From positions 1-25,593 of IMG/VR virus record IMGVR_UViG_3300030061_004364: a stretch of DNA of 25,593 nt; one strand, given 5' to 3'. The notes under the pieces were generated by a model. That model made no database searches, was not told the origin of the DNA, and saw only the letters and a program-made list of their open reading frames with translations. A program made the position numbers and the translations under genes. Each line of letters opens with the position of its first letter. The stretch's first letter is position 1. Shown here piece after piece: positions 6,640 to 11,564 of the stretch. This DNA is from a virus.

Positions 6640-6647
6640 GTCTTGAC

Positions 6648-6680
6648 AAGGCTACCCCTTCGGGGGTAGCCTTCTCTTTT
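6648..6680 (+). terminator. Terminator after the DUF932 gene
   Basis: AAGGCTACCCC TTCG GGGGTAGCCTT, an 11-bp stem with UUCG tetraloop, then CTCTTTT. It lies only 4 bases before the next ATG, so some read-through may feed the following gene, which shows no clear promoter of its own. Confidence 0.8.
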
Positions 6681-6683
6681 AAT

Positions 6684-6947
6684 ATGTCAGCAGAAGATAA
6701 ATTTGGATTTGAGCCGCACCAAGCCAATTTTGGCAAAACCGGCAAAGACGGTGAAATTTCTCGCATTGAAGGTGGGAATAATATTTCACGGCATGATTTG
6801 CATGGATTGCGTGCAGATTTAGAGCGTGGTTACATTAATTTTTGTAAGCGTACTCATAACATTCACGGTGATAAGGTAAATCGGTTGCATATGTTGAACA
6901 CCATGCAGAAGATGGATTATAGTCGTGGACAAGCGGACTTTAAGTAG
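6684..6947 (+). CDS. Hypothetical protein, 87 aa
   Basis: Unrecognised hydrophilic protein: N-terminal Gly/Lys/Glu-rich region (FGFEPHQANFGKTGKDGEISR), then a His-rich helical part (ISRHDLHGLRADLERGYINFCKRTHNIHGDKVNRLHMLNTM). Starts right after the DUF932 terminator with no Shine-Dalgarno visible. It has a clear terminator of its own. Codon use and GC resemble the DUF932 gene. Confidence 0.65.
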   Translation: MSAEDKFGFEPHQANFGKTGKDGEISRIEGGNNISRHDLHGLRADLERGYINFCKRTHNIHGDKVNRLHMLNTMQKMDYSRGQADFK

Positions 6948-6966
6948 TTCAGTTCCTCCTAACAAA

Positions 6967-6996
6967 AACCCCTCCCGAAAGGGAGGGGTTTTTTTT
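6967..6996 (+). terminator. Intrinsic terminator
   Basis: AACCCCTCCC GAAA GGGAGGGGTT followed by a T-run; GNRA loop. Close copy of the terminator at 5656-5683. Confidence 0.9.
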
Positions 6997-7045
6997 CTTG
7001 ACATCTAACGCCGGCCCGGCAGTCCCGGCACCGTTAGGTTGTAAA
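6997..7045. repeat. GC-rich palindromic element, copy 4 (decayed right arm)
   Basis: Left arm CTTGACATCTAACG intact; right arm CCGTTAGGTTGTAAAC has lost the TGTCAA end. Core CCGGCCCGG...CCCGG. Followed directly by an AT-rich TAAATAG repeat. Confidence 0.85.
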
Positions 7046-7102
7046 CGATAAAATAGTAAATAGTAAATAGATAAATAGTAAATAAGAATACTATAAATAA
7101 GG
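7046..7102. repeat. AT-rich TAAATAG degenerate repeat
   Basis: About 57 bp of AGTAAATAG / ATAAATAG-type units, the same class as the tract at 2703-2829. Non-coding, between element copy 4 and the 3' end of the gene at 7116. Confidence 0.7.
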
Positions 7103-7115
7103 ATTTCGCACAATA

Positions 7116-7316
7116 TCAAGCTTGATCACACCAGTAATTTTGCGTCACTGATTCAGGCCCATAAACCGCGTCCGCCCATTCTTTACCATTCCAGTCTCTT
7201 GGCGCGCGCATACGATCATATAGACGACCGAGATCCACACCCTCAGCCAACACCGGTTCAGGAGCCATTTCAACCTGCACCTCAAACACCTCTTCGCATT
7301 GAATATCATCTTTCAT
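7116..7316 (-). CDS. Small acidic protein, paralogue of the gene at 10778
   Basis: 66 aa. The start MKDDIQCEEVFEVQ aligns with MRDNITCEEVFEAD of the gene at 10778-10972, so the two are diverged paralogues that share an N-terminal CEEVFE motif and differ in the C-terminal half. Acidic; three Trp in the C-terminal half (DWNGKEWADAVYG...NYWCDQA). Function unknown. Leaderless from its own promoter. Confidence 0.7.
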   Translation of the reverse strand: MKDDIQCEEVFEVQVEMAPEPVLAEGVDLGRLYDRMRAPRDWNGKEWADAVYGPESVTQNYWCDQA

Positions 7317-7326
7317 AACAGACAGC

Positions 7327-7354
7327 AGTATACAGTATTTTCTTAGAATGTCAA
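7327..7354 (-). promoter_or_regulatory. Leaderless promoter (gene starting 7316)
   Basis: Minus strand TTGACA (7354-7349), 16 bp, TATACT (7332-7327), 10 bases, GTTATG. Confidence 0.8.
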
Positions 7355-7388
7355 CGCCTTAAATAAAAATAAATTTAATTTTAATTAT

Positions 7389-7437
7389 CTTGCATTCTAA
7401 CGCCGGCCGGCCTGCCCGCCGACCGTTAGGTGTCAAG
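7389..7437. repeat. GC-rich palindromic element, copy 5
   Basis: Arms CTTGCATTCTAACG and CGTTAGGTGTCAAG; core with GCCGGCC and GCCCGCC. 34 bp upstream of the -35 box of the promoter at 7327-7354; terminator on its right. Confidence 0.9.
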
Positions 7438-7452
7438 GACTTTTTTCACTTT

Positions 7453-7484
7453 TATTAAAAAAAATCCCCCTGTTAAACAGGGGG
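7453..7484 (-). terminator. Terminator for the gene at 7541
   Basis: On the minus strand CCCCCTG TTTAA CAGGGGG-type stem (7466-7484) followed by a run of eight T and a further AT tract, before element copy 5. Confidence 0.8.
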
Positions 7485-7540
7485 AGTGTGCTTTTGTAGA
7501 GTGCGACTCTTAACTGGGAGCTACCCAGACGGCACAAAAA

Positions 7541-7891
7541 TTAATTTTCACCATAGCCAGCTATGCACAGATCACGACCCATTGCTTCAAGTAACCGCTT
7601 TCTAGTCAAACCGCCGACGCTTTTACCGTCGTTGATAGTGTAGCGATTAGGGCAGCCCAGCGCAAACCACATTTCCAGTTCAATACTGGAGGGATAGGAG
7701 TAGGGCGACCAATCGAGATGAAACACTCGCTTGGTGCTGACTGCACAATGGATGTCGTGCCAAATTTTACTGACATCATCTTCATGCTCCATTTCTGGAT
7801 CATAATAAAACTCATGACCGTCCTCAATAATTTGCAAGTTTTCCGGCGTCATGTCGGTCTGCTTGAACTTATAGGTTTTCATTTCTCTCAT
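7541..7891 (-). CDS. Hypothetical acidic protein, 116 aa
   Basis: Starts MREMKTYKFKQTD, echoing MRDMKTYTLFWKN of the gene at 10056-10289; beyond ~8 residues they differ. Acidic centre (DPEMEHEDDVSKIW), aromatic-rich middle (FHLDWSPYSYPSSIELEMWFALG). No family recognised. Nine bases separate it from the stop of the upstream 55-aa gene; the -10 region has decayed (AAGACT in place of TATACT), so it is probably co-transcribed with that gene. Confidence 0.7.
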   Translation of the reverse strand: MREMKTYKFKQTDMTPENLQIIEDGHEFYYDPEMEHEDDVSKIWHDIHCAVSTKRVFHLDWSPYSYPSSIELEMWFALGCPNRYTINDGKSVGGLTRKRLLEAMGRDLCIAGYGEN

Positions 7892-7900
7892 AACAAAAAA

Positions 7901-8068
7901 TCAGTCTTTAGAAGACCAGACGACCTCACCATCAAAGGTAACATCAGTACCCTCTCGCGAGGCCAAGATAATAGCCTTTTCAAGACCATCGTGAGACTTC
8001 GGGAAACCAGCGACATCACCAGAGTTGGCGATCCGAACCGTGTACATATTATCAAACATATCTCTCAT
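7901..8068 (-). CDS. Small hypothetical protein, 55 aa
   Basis: MRDMFDNMYTVRIANSGDV... ending in GEVVWSSKD. Compact alpha/beta pattern with a helix SHDGLEKAIILASREG between two strands. Starts with the module's typical M-R-D and GTTATG context and has its own promoter. First gene of a two-gene unit with the gene at 7541. Function unknown. Confidence 0.7.
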   Translation of the reverse strand: MRDMFDNMYTVRIANSGDVAGFPKSHDGLEKAIILASREGTDVTFDGEVVWSSKD

Positions 8069-8078
8069 AACAAAAAAC

Positions 8079-8106
8079 AGTATATCAGACTCTCAGAAAA
8101 AAGCAA
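8079..8106 (-). promoter_or_regulatory. Leaderless promoter (gene starting 8068)
   Basis: Minus strand TTGCTT (8106-8101), 16 bp, TATACT (8084-8079), 10 bases, GTTATG. Confidence 0.75.
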
Positions 8107-8115
8107 GCATTAATT

Positions 8116-8265
8116 TCAATTTTTTTTCCTTTTTAAGCCGCGCTTGAATTGTTCCCATGTAGGGCGTTCATTTTCAGGGATCAATTTCCATTCTTGCATT
8201 TGAGATTTGCGCTCAGCACTTATCTTCATGAACGGATGAAACTCAGAATCATTGTTTTTCCTCAT
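8116..8265 (-). CDS. Small basic hypothetical protein, 49 aa
   Basis: MRKNNDSEFHPFMKISAERK then a W-containing helix (SQMQEWKLIPENERPTWEQF) and a basic tail KRGLKRKKN. No family recognised. Evidence for coding is the uniform promoter and the GTTATGAG start context shared with neighbours. The 3' end overlaps no other feature; no terminator follows, so transcription may continue into the next unit. Confidence 0.65.
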   Translation of the reverse strand: MRKNNDSEFHPFMKISAERKSQMQEWKLIPENERPTWEQFKRGLKRKKN

Positions 8266-8275
8266 AACAGAAATC

Positions 8276-8303
8276 AGTATATCAAAAACTTCAGCGAAGT
8301 CAA
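8276..8303 (-). promoter_or_regulatory. Leaderless promoter (gene starting 8265)
   Basis: Minus strand TTGACT (8303-8298), 16 bp, TATACT (8281-8276), 10 bases, GTTATG. Confidence 0.8.
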
Positions 8304-8340
8304 CACTTTAATATAATAAAAAAATTAAATTTATTTTTTA

Positions 8341-8388
8341 CTTGACTCTAACGCTGCGGCGCGGGGCCGCCGGCCGTTAGGTGTCAAC
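8341..8388. repeat. GC-rich palindromic element, copy 6
   Basis: Arms CTTGACTCTAACG and CGTTAGGTGTCAAC; core CTGCGGCGCGGGGCCGCCGG-type. 37 bp upstream of the promoter at 8276-8303 and directly followed on the right by a terminator. Confidence 0.9.
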
Positions 8389-8390
8389 AA

Positions 8391-8419
8391 AAAAAACACC
8401 CCGCTTGCGCGAGGTGTTT
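8391..8419 (-). terminator. Terminator for the SleB operon
   Basis: On the minus strand CACCTCGC GCAA GCGGGGTG then TTTTTTTTG. One position is a C-A mismatch as read on the + strand but a T-G wobble on the minus strand, which supports minus-strand use. Confidence 0.8.
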
Positions 8420-8444
8420 AGTGTTATGATGAGATAAGCAACAG

Positions 8445-8606
8445 TTATGAGGTTGCCAGTCTTTTAAGCTCGGCGATATTACCTTTGCTTAAAATTTTCG
8501 CTAGCCGTTCAGTCAATCCACCCACTGTGATGATTTGCTTGAAGTAGCATCTTAAAATTAATTTTTCTTGTTCGTTAAGATCGGGGAGTGAATTTGTCAT
8601 TTTCAT
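8445..8606 (-). CDS. Small hypothetical protein, 53 aa
   Basis: MKMTNSLPDLNEQEKLILRC... largely helical: LNEQEKLILRCYFKQIITVGG and LTERLAKILSKGNIAELKRLATS. Possible small helical-bundle or HTH-like protein; not recognised. An AAGAGG site ~20 bases upstream is far from the ATG. It is the last gene of the unit 9396-8445 and is followed by the terminator at 8391. Confidence 0.6.
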   Translation of the reverse strand: MKMTNSLPDLNEQEKLILRCYFKQIITVGGLTERLAKILSKGNIAELKRLATS

Positions 8607-8687
8607 TTTTTTTTAATCTTTTAAGTTTTATCCTCTTAAGATCTTTATTAATTCCCTTGTCAATTATACTCCAATCAACTTTTATTT

Positions 8688-9164
8688 TCATAGTTTGTAG
8701 AATGCGTGCTGTCCAATTACTTTAACAGGCTTTTGGCCTTTTGCCCAGTATGGAAGTTTTTTCATCCATGTTGCGTGATAATGATTAGCATAACCAATAA
8801 ACTGTCGAGATATATTTTTTACATTTTTAGCAACAGTAATTGCATACTTTGCTTGCGGCACTTTCAACAGGTACTCTAAGTCTTTTAATTTTTTTCCATT
8901 CCAGCAGCTAAACTGCCATTTCTTAAGACAGACTTCCGATGGGGTTTTCTTTCTTTCAAATGCTCTCTGAGCGATACAAGCACCAACAGCGTACATTCCC
9001 GCTTCCCCTTCCCCTCTCGCCTCCGCCAATATGGTAATGGCGACGATTTTTTGTTCTCTAGTGAGTTGATGATTTTTATGCGTGCTGGCATAAGCAGAAT
9101 TAACAATTAATAATAATTGAAACGCGAAAGGTATAACACAAAGAGATATAATAAGTTTTTTCAT
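8688..9164 (-). CDS. Secreted cell-wall hydrolase, SleB/Hydrolase_2 family
   Basis: 158 aa from ATG 9164; the open frame runs upstream to 9311, but that part overlaps the gene at 9175 and the signal peptide fixes the start. Signal peptide residues 1-26 ending NSAYA. The domain shows ILAEARGEGEAGMYAVGACIAQRA (catalytic Glu region), QFSCWNGK and the C-terminal YANHYHATWM...PYWAK...IGQHAFYKL, typical of SleB/CwlJ-type hydrolases that cleave peptidoglycan. In a phage this is likely the endolysin, exported by Sec. It begins 10 bases after the preceding gene, so it is in its operon. Confidence 0.88.
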   Translation of the reverse strand: MKKLIISLCVIPFAFQLLLIVNSAYASTHKNHQLTREQKIVAITILAEARGEGEAGMYAVGACIAQRAFERKKTPSEVCLKKWQFSCWNGKKLKDLEYLLKVPQAKYAITVAKNVKNISRQFIGYANHYHATWMKKLPYWAKGQKPVKVIGQHAFYKL

Positions 9165-9174
9165 TTTATTAGTT

Positions 9175-9396
9175 TTAGTTTTCAATGGGATACATACCTT
9201 CCAACCTATCCATGCGGAACCGCTTGTATTGACCAGTCTTGGTGCAAGTGCCGCCGATGCCAGCGAACTTTTCACCGTTTGAACGATTCTCGAAAGATTC
9301 GTCCAATTCAATACGGTAGCAGTGCATATAGTTTTTATGGTTCTTAACCCCGTTGTGTATTTCGGGCCGATAGAATATGTTCATGGTTTCTCTCAT
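9175..9396 (-). CDS. Hypothetical protein, 73 aa, upstream of SleB
   Basis: MRETMNIFYRPEIHNGVKNH... with YMHCYRIELDE and CTKTGQYKRFRMDRLEG. Possibly a small beta-barrel or zinc-free OB-like fold; not recognised. Starts M-R-E in a GTTATG context with its own promoter. Co-transcribed with the SleB-like gene (10 bases apart), so it might be a regulator or early partner, but this is position only. Confidence 0.7.
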   Translation of the reverse strand: MRETMNIFYRPEIHNGVKNHKNYMHCYRIELDESFENRSNGEKFAGIGGTCTKTGQYKRFRMDRLEGMYPIEN

Positions 9397-9406
9397 AACA
9401 AAAATT

Positions 9407-9434
9407 AGTTTAACAGATTTTTCAGTAAAGTCAA
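9407..9434 (-). promoter_or_regulatory. Leaderless promoter of the SleB operon
   Basis: Minus strand TTGACT (9434-9429), 16 bp, TAAACT (9412-9407), 10 bases, GTTATG. Confidence 0.75.
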
Positions 9435-9437
9435 CAA

Positions 9438-9596
9438 TTATTTTTTATTAGCATTGAGAAGCTTTTGCTTCTCAATGTTGAACTTGGTGACCTTATAGCG
9501 ATGATCTTTGATTGGATCAAGAAATTTCATTGCGCCATTCAACACGATGTCAACATTCAGTTGATGGATCTTTTTTTCTATATCTGTCTCTCTCAT
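9438..9596 (-). CDS. Small basic hypothetical protein, 52 aa
   Basis: MRETDIEKKIHQLNVDIVLN... ending FNIEKQKLLNANKK. Charged and helical; not recognised. Same M-R-E-T opening as the gene at 9396 but no further similarity. Its last codons overlap the SleB operon -35 region boundary (stop at 9438). Own promoter, near-leaderless. Confidence 0.65.
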   Translation of the reverse strand: MRETDIEKKIHQLNVDIVLNGAMKFLDPIKDHRYKVTKFNIEKQKLLNANKK

Positions 9597-9605
9597 CTGG
9601 AAAAC

Positions 9606-9633
9606 AGTATATCAAACCAGCCGAAAAACACAA
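9606..9633 (-). promoter_or_regulatory. Leaderless promoter (gene starting 9596)
   Basis: Minus strand TTGTGT (9633-9628), 16 bp, TATACT (9611-9606), 9 bases to ATG. Confidence 0.7.
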
Positions 9634-9686
9634 GCCCTATTTTCACTTTTTTTAAAAAAACTTTTTTAATTTTTTTCACTTTTATG

Positions 9687-9734
9687 CTTGACTCTAACGG
9701 GTCGCGGGCCGCCCGCCGGCCGTTAGGTGTCAAC
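9687..9734. repeat. GC-rich palindromic element, copy 7
   Basis: Arms CTTGACTCTAACG and CGTTAGGTGTCAAC; the core folds as GCGGG/CCCGC inner stem flanked by an internal loop (GGTC/CGGC). The left flank is an A/T tract nearly the same as that of copy 8. A terminator follows on the right. Confidence 0.92.
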
Positions 9735-9736
9735 AC

Positions 9737-9763
9737 AAAAAACCTCCATTGGAGGTTTTTTTG
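9737..9763. terminator. Bidirectional terminator next to tRNA-Cys
   Basis: A-run, AACCTCC ATT GGAGGTT, T-run. On the minus strand it lies 5 bases after the tRNA CCA end and would end the tRNA transcript. Confidence 0.85.
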
Positions 9764-9767
9764 AGAG

Positions 9768-9841
9768 TGGACGCGAGGGAGGGAGTCGAACCCTCTAATC
9801 AGCTTTTGCAGAGCCGCGCCTTACCGTTCGGCCACCTCGCG
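9768..9841 (-). tRNA. tRNA-Cys (anticodon GCA), CCA encoded
   Basis: Full cloverleaf on the minus strand: acceptor CGCGAGG/CCTCGCG, D-arm GCC-GAACGGTAA-GGC, anticodon stem CGGCT/AGCTG with loop CTGCAAA (anticodon GCA), 4-base variable region, T-arm GAGGG-TTCGACT-CCCTC, discriminator U and encoded CCA. The U discriminator is the usual identity element for Cys. Its 5' 21 bases overlap the 3' end of the lipoprotein gene at 9821-10048, and a terminator follows. Cys codons may be limiting in the host, or the tRNA may resist host tRNA cleavage; both are inference. Confidence 0.93.
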
Positions 9842-10048
9842 ATTAAGCACTTTATGAAATCGTACTAACATTGTTTTTGCTGTGCCATCATCAGGAGCTT
9901 TGACAAACTTATCCCATGTTGATGGATAATATACTGTTGTGACGCTGTTAGTATCGGCAAACGATATTTTACGATGCACAACTTCTTTCTCACTAACCAC
10001 GCAACCAGTTAAACAGATTGCACCAACTAAACAGATTATTTTTTTCAT
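9821..10048 (-). CDS. Small lipoprotein overlapping tRNA-Cys
   Basis: 75 aa from ATG 10048. Signal peptide MKKIICLVGAICLTGC with lipobox LTGC; the mature part is VVSEKEVVHRK... with no recognised domain. The final codons EVAER and the TAA stop are written in the acceptor stem and D-arm of the tRNA on the same strand. The tRNA sequence thus fixes the C-terminus. Membrane-anchored; role unknown (a spanin-like or exclusion lipoprotein is possible). The upstream in-frame extension to 10174 overlaps another gene and is rejected. Confidence 0.7.
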   Translation of the reverse strand: MKKIICLVGAICLTGCVVSEKEVVHRKISFADTNSVTTVYYPSTWDKFVKAPDDGTAKTMLVRFHKVLNREVAER

Positions 10049-10055
10049 TTCATTT

Positions 10056-10289
10056 TTAACCTTGAAAGCGGTAGGCTCCGAGTAGATCACCACCCCAACC
10101 GTGGGCAACCGTGCAACCGTCCTCTTCCAGTATCCACGGCCACATATTGGTGTCAGCCTCTTGGGCCAACTCAAGGGCTTTGTCCATTGCTGAATGGTCA
10201 GTGCCAGCTTCGTTGGCGAAGTCTTTGCTGCTCACCCTGTTGGTGTCTTCGTTCTTCCAAAACAATGTGTATGTTTTCATATCTCTCAT
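10056..10289 (-). CDS. Hypothetical protein, 77 aa
   Basis: MRDMKTYTLFWKNEDTNRV... then HSAMDKALELAQEADTNMWPWILEEDGCTVAHGWGGD. Strand-helix-strand pattern; the opening strand and M-R-D-M-K-T-Y start resemble the gene at 7541. Not recognised. Own promoter; the lipoprotein follows 7 bases later, so both are probably one transcript ending after the tRNA. Confidence 0.72.
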   Translation of the reverse strand: MRDMKTYTLFWKNEDTNRVSSKDFANEAGTDHSAMDKALELAQEADTNMWPWILEEDGCTVAHGWGGDLLGAYRFQG

Positions 10290-10299
10290 AACAGAAAAG

Positions 10300-10328
10300 A
10301 TTATCCTATAAATTTTTTCACAAGTAAA
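10300..10328 (-). promoter_or_regulatory. Leaderless promoter (gene starting 10289)
   Basis: Minus strand TTTACT (10328-10323), 17 bp, GATAAT (10305-10300), 10 bases, GTTATG. It lies inside the 3' end of the upstream gene. Confidence 0.65.
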
Positions 10329-10516
10329 GCACTTTTTTCCAGTTCAGCCAATTTTTTTGGGCTTTTGGTCGGCTTGAGTTCATTCAAGAAAAGTAACATG
10401 GAAGCTCGACCGATTGCCTTCTTTAATAGGGGATCGACTGTTGGTGCGACTTCGTGGGTCTTTGGGAAGGTGGCCATGTAGTGATCCCAATCGATTCCAT
10501 CAAACGGACTACTCAT
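10301..10516 (-). CDS. Hypothetical protein, 71 aa
   Basis: MSSPFDGIDWDHYMATFPKT... then a helical half (LLKKAIGRASMLLFLNELKPT, SPKKLAELEKSALLVKKFIG). Not recognised. The start overlaps the stop of the preceding gene as ATGA, and a GGGAGG Shine-Dalgarno sits 8 bases upstream, one of the few strong ones in the region: translation from this internal operon gene needs it because it cannot be leaderless. Confidence 0.72.
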   Translation of the reverse strand: MSSPFDGIDWDHYMATFPKTHEVAPTVDPLLKKAIGRASMLLFLNELKPTKSPKKLAELEKSALLVKKFIG

Positions 10517-10635
10517 TTCGGGTTCCTCCCATAGTAGCCAGCCCGTTGCCGGCGTTGGTGCTTCGGATCATTGTTCACAACATAGACGCGCCCATTCAAG
10601 GTAATTGTTTCGCGTTCAACCTTCTTATCTTTCAT
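10513..10635 (-). CDS. 40-aa basic peptide
   Basis: MKDKKVERETITLNGRVYVV then NNDPKHQRRQRAGYYGRNPK. A beta-hairpin-like first half and an Arg-rich tail; might bind nucleic acid. Leaderless from its own promoter and coupled by ATGA overlap to the next gene. Not recognised. Confidence 0.62.
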   Translation of the reverse strand: MKDKKVERETITLNGRVYVVNNDPKHQRRQRAGYYGRNPK

Positions 10636-10646
10636 AACGTGAGAAC

Positions 10647-10674
10647 AGGATAGCATACCACCAGAAAAATACAA
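10647..10674 (-). promoter_or_regulatory. Leaderless promoter (gene starting 10635)
   Basis: Minus strand TTGTAT (10674-10669), 16 bp, TATCCT (10652-10647), 11 bases, GTTATG-like start (CGTTATG). Confidence 0.6.
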
Positions 10675-10717
10675 GGATTATTTTAATTATTTTAAAAAAA
10701 CTTTTTTTACTTTTTCG

Positions 10718-10765
10718 CTTGACTCTAACGCCTCGGCGGCCGCCCGCCGGCCGTTAGGTGTCAAC
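10718..10765. repeat. GC-rich palindromic element, copy 8
   Basis: Arms CTTGACTCTAACG and CGTTAGGTGTCAAC; core CCTCGGCGGCCGCCCGCCGG. Twelve bases from the stop codon of the gene at 10778; no separate terminator on this side, so the element itself may end that transcript. Confidence 0.92.
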
Positions 10766-10777
10766 CCTTTTTAGGTC

Positions 10778-10972
10778 TTACTTCTTGCCGAAGCAAGAAG
10801 GGCAAGACTCAAAAAACTTACACCAGCACAACTCCTCCTCCTCTTTCGCGACCATCTCCGCGTCCTGCGCTTCGATAGCAGCCTGACGCTCCTCTTCACA
10901 CACAACCTCAAACTCCGCACGCGCATTTGCGTCCGCCTCAAAAACCTCTTCACAAGTAATATTATCTCTCAT
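10778..10972 (-). CDS. Small acidic protein, paralogue of the gene at 7116
   Basis: 64 aa. MRDNITCEEVFEADANARAE, then a long Glu/Ala-rich helix (VCEEERQAAIEAQDAEMVAKEEEE) and a Cys/aromatic tail LCWCKFFESCPSCFGKK with a CxC and a CxxC that could bind a metal. Shares the CEEVFE N-terminus with the gene at 7116-7316. Function unknown. Confidence 0.7.
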   Translation of the reverse strand: MRDNITCEEVFEADANARAEFEVVCEEERQAAIEAQDAEMVAKEEEELCWCKFFESCPSCFGKK

Positions 10973-10982
10973 AACAGGGAAC

Positions 10983-11010
10983 AGTATATCATAACCTTCA
11001 GAAATGTCAA
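10983..11010 (-). promoter_or_regulatory. Leaderless promoter (gene starting 10972)
   Basis: Minus strand TTGACA (11010-11005), 16 bp, TATACT (10988-10983), 10 bases, GTTATG. Confidence 0.8.
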
Positions 11011-11044
11011 CCCTTAATATTAATTTTTTTTTATTTTTATTTCA

Positions 11045-11093
11045 CTTGCATTCTAACGTCGGCCGGGCCGCCCGCCGGCCGTTAGGTGTCAAG
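11045..11093. repeat. GC-rich palindromic element, copy 9
   Basis: Arms CTTGCATTCTAACG and CGTTAGGTGTCAAG; core TCGGCCGGGCCGCCCGCCGG. Last copy in the window; 34 bp upstream of the promoter at 10983-11010 and with a terminator on its right. Confidence 0.92.
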
Positions 11094-11113
11094 GATTTTT
11101 TTAACTTTCTTTG

Positions 11114-11143
11114 AAAAAAACACCCTGCTCTCGCAGGGTGTTT
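11114..11143 (-). terminator. Terminator of the putative non-coding transcript
   Basis: AAACACCCTGC / GCAGGGTGTTT stem (11118-11143, loop TCTC) with a T-run on the minus strand (11120-11114). It would end minus-strand transcription coming from 11.55 kb. Confidence 0.82.
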
Positions 11144-11199
11144 GGTGTTATGAGGATATGACAATACGACGCGCACACACGAGACGTTACCCTAAAAAA

Positions 11200-11550
11200 A
11201 AAATGGTGGTAGGATTTATTGATTACCTACATCTTTCGAGTCCTAGATCAAGTTCAGTGATCTCTACTCAAACCACTCAACAATTCCTTTGCCACTTGGC
11301 CGTTAGTTTCATTGAGTGTGCTTTAATCCTCTAGGCGAAGATTTATTCAGCCACACCTATCTTGCTCCGTCGAACAAGAAAATTAATTAAGTTGTCACCG
11401 CACCACCAGCGATAAAACGGGCGCGAGCGTTACCGCTCACAGGGGTATTTAACTCCGTCAACTTAAAATTCAAAGAGCGTCTGGGATTGACTAGCATTGC
11501 ATTCCTGCCCTAGTCTTTTACATCGGCCCAGCCCGATGTATGGTTAACTT
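11200..11550 (-). ncRNA. Candidate structured non-coding RNA
   Basis: About 400 bp without a credible gene but with at least six local stem-loops: GTAGG/CCTAC (11209-11230), AGATCA/TGATCT (11245-11263), CTTGTTC/GAGCAAG (11361-11378), GAGCG/CGCTC (11425-11438), GACTAG/CTAGTC (11489-11515), TACATCGG/CCGATGTA (11519-11540). Two details point to the minus strand: the 11361 stem has a C-A mismatch on the + strand but a U-G pair on the minus strand, and the 11425 loop reads GUAA, a GNRA tetraloop, on the minus strand. A minus-strand terminator follows at 11114. Ends and promoter are not defined. Compared with tmRNA: no tRNA-like T-arm or tag frame could be found. Confidence 0.42.
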
Positions 11551-11564
11551 ACCTGAACGACCTA

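Noticed and set aside
7718-8113. 131-aa + strand open frame
   Set aside because: Antisense to two minus-strand genes with clear promoter and start context.
9165-9311. N-terminal extension of the SleB-like protein
   Set aside because: Overlaps the upstream gene in another frame and would bury the signal peptide.
10049-10174. N-terminal extension of the lipoprotein
   Set aside because: Overlaps the gene at 10056 and would place the lipobox internally.
2880-11093. The nine repeats as a CRISPR array
   Set aside because: Spacing is ~300-1700 bp with genes between, repeat cores vary, and no cas genes are seen.
2880-11093. TTGACA in the palindrome arms as inward-facing -35 boxes
   Set aside because: The expected -10 position falls in the all-GC core in every copy, so no usable promoter is formed.
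11086-11334. 82-aa + strand open frame beginning in element copy 9
   Set aside because: It runs through a terminator and the hairpin stretch; no promoter or coding composition.
11200-11550. tmRNA
   Set aside because: TTCGACGG and a CCACCA string occur on the minus strand, but no acceptor/T-arm pairing or tag-peptide frame can be built.
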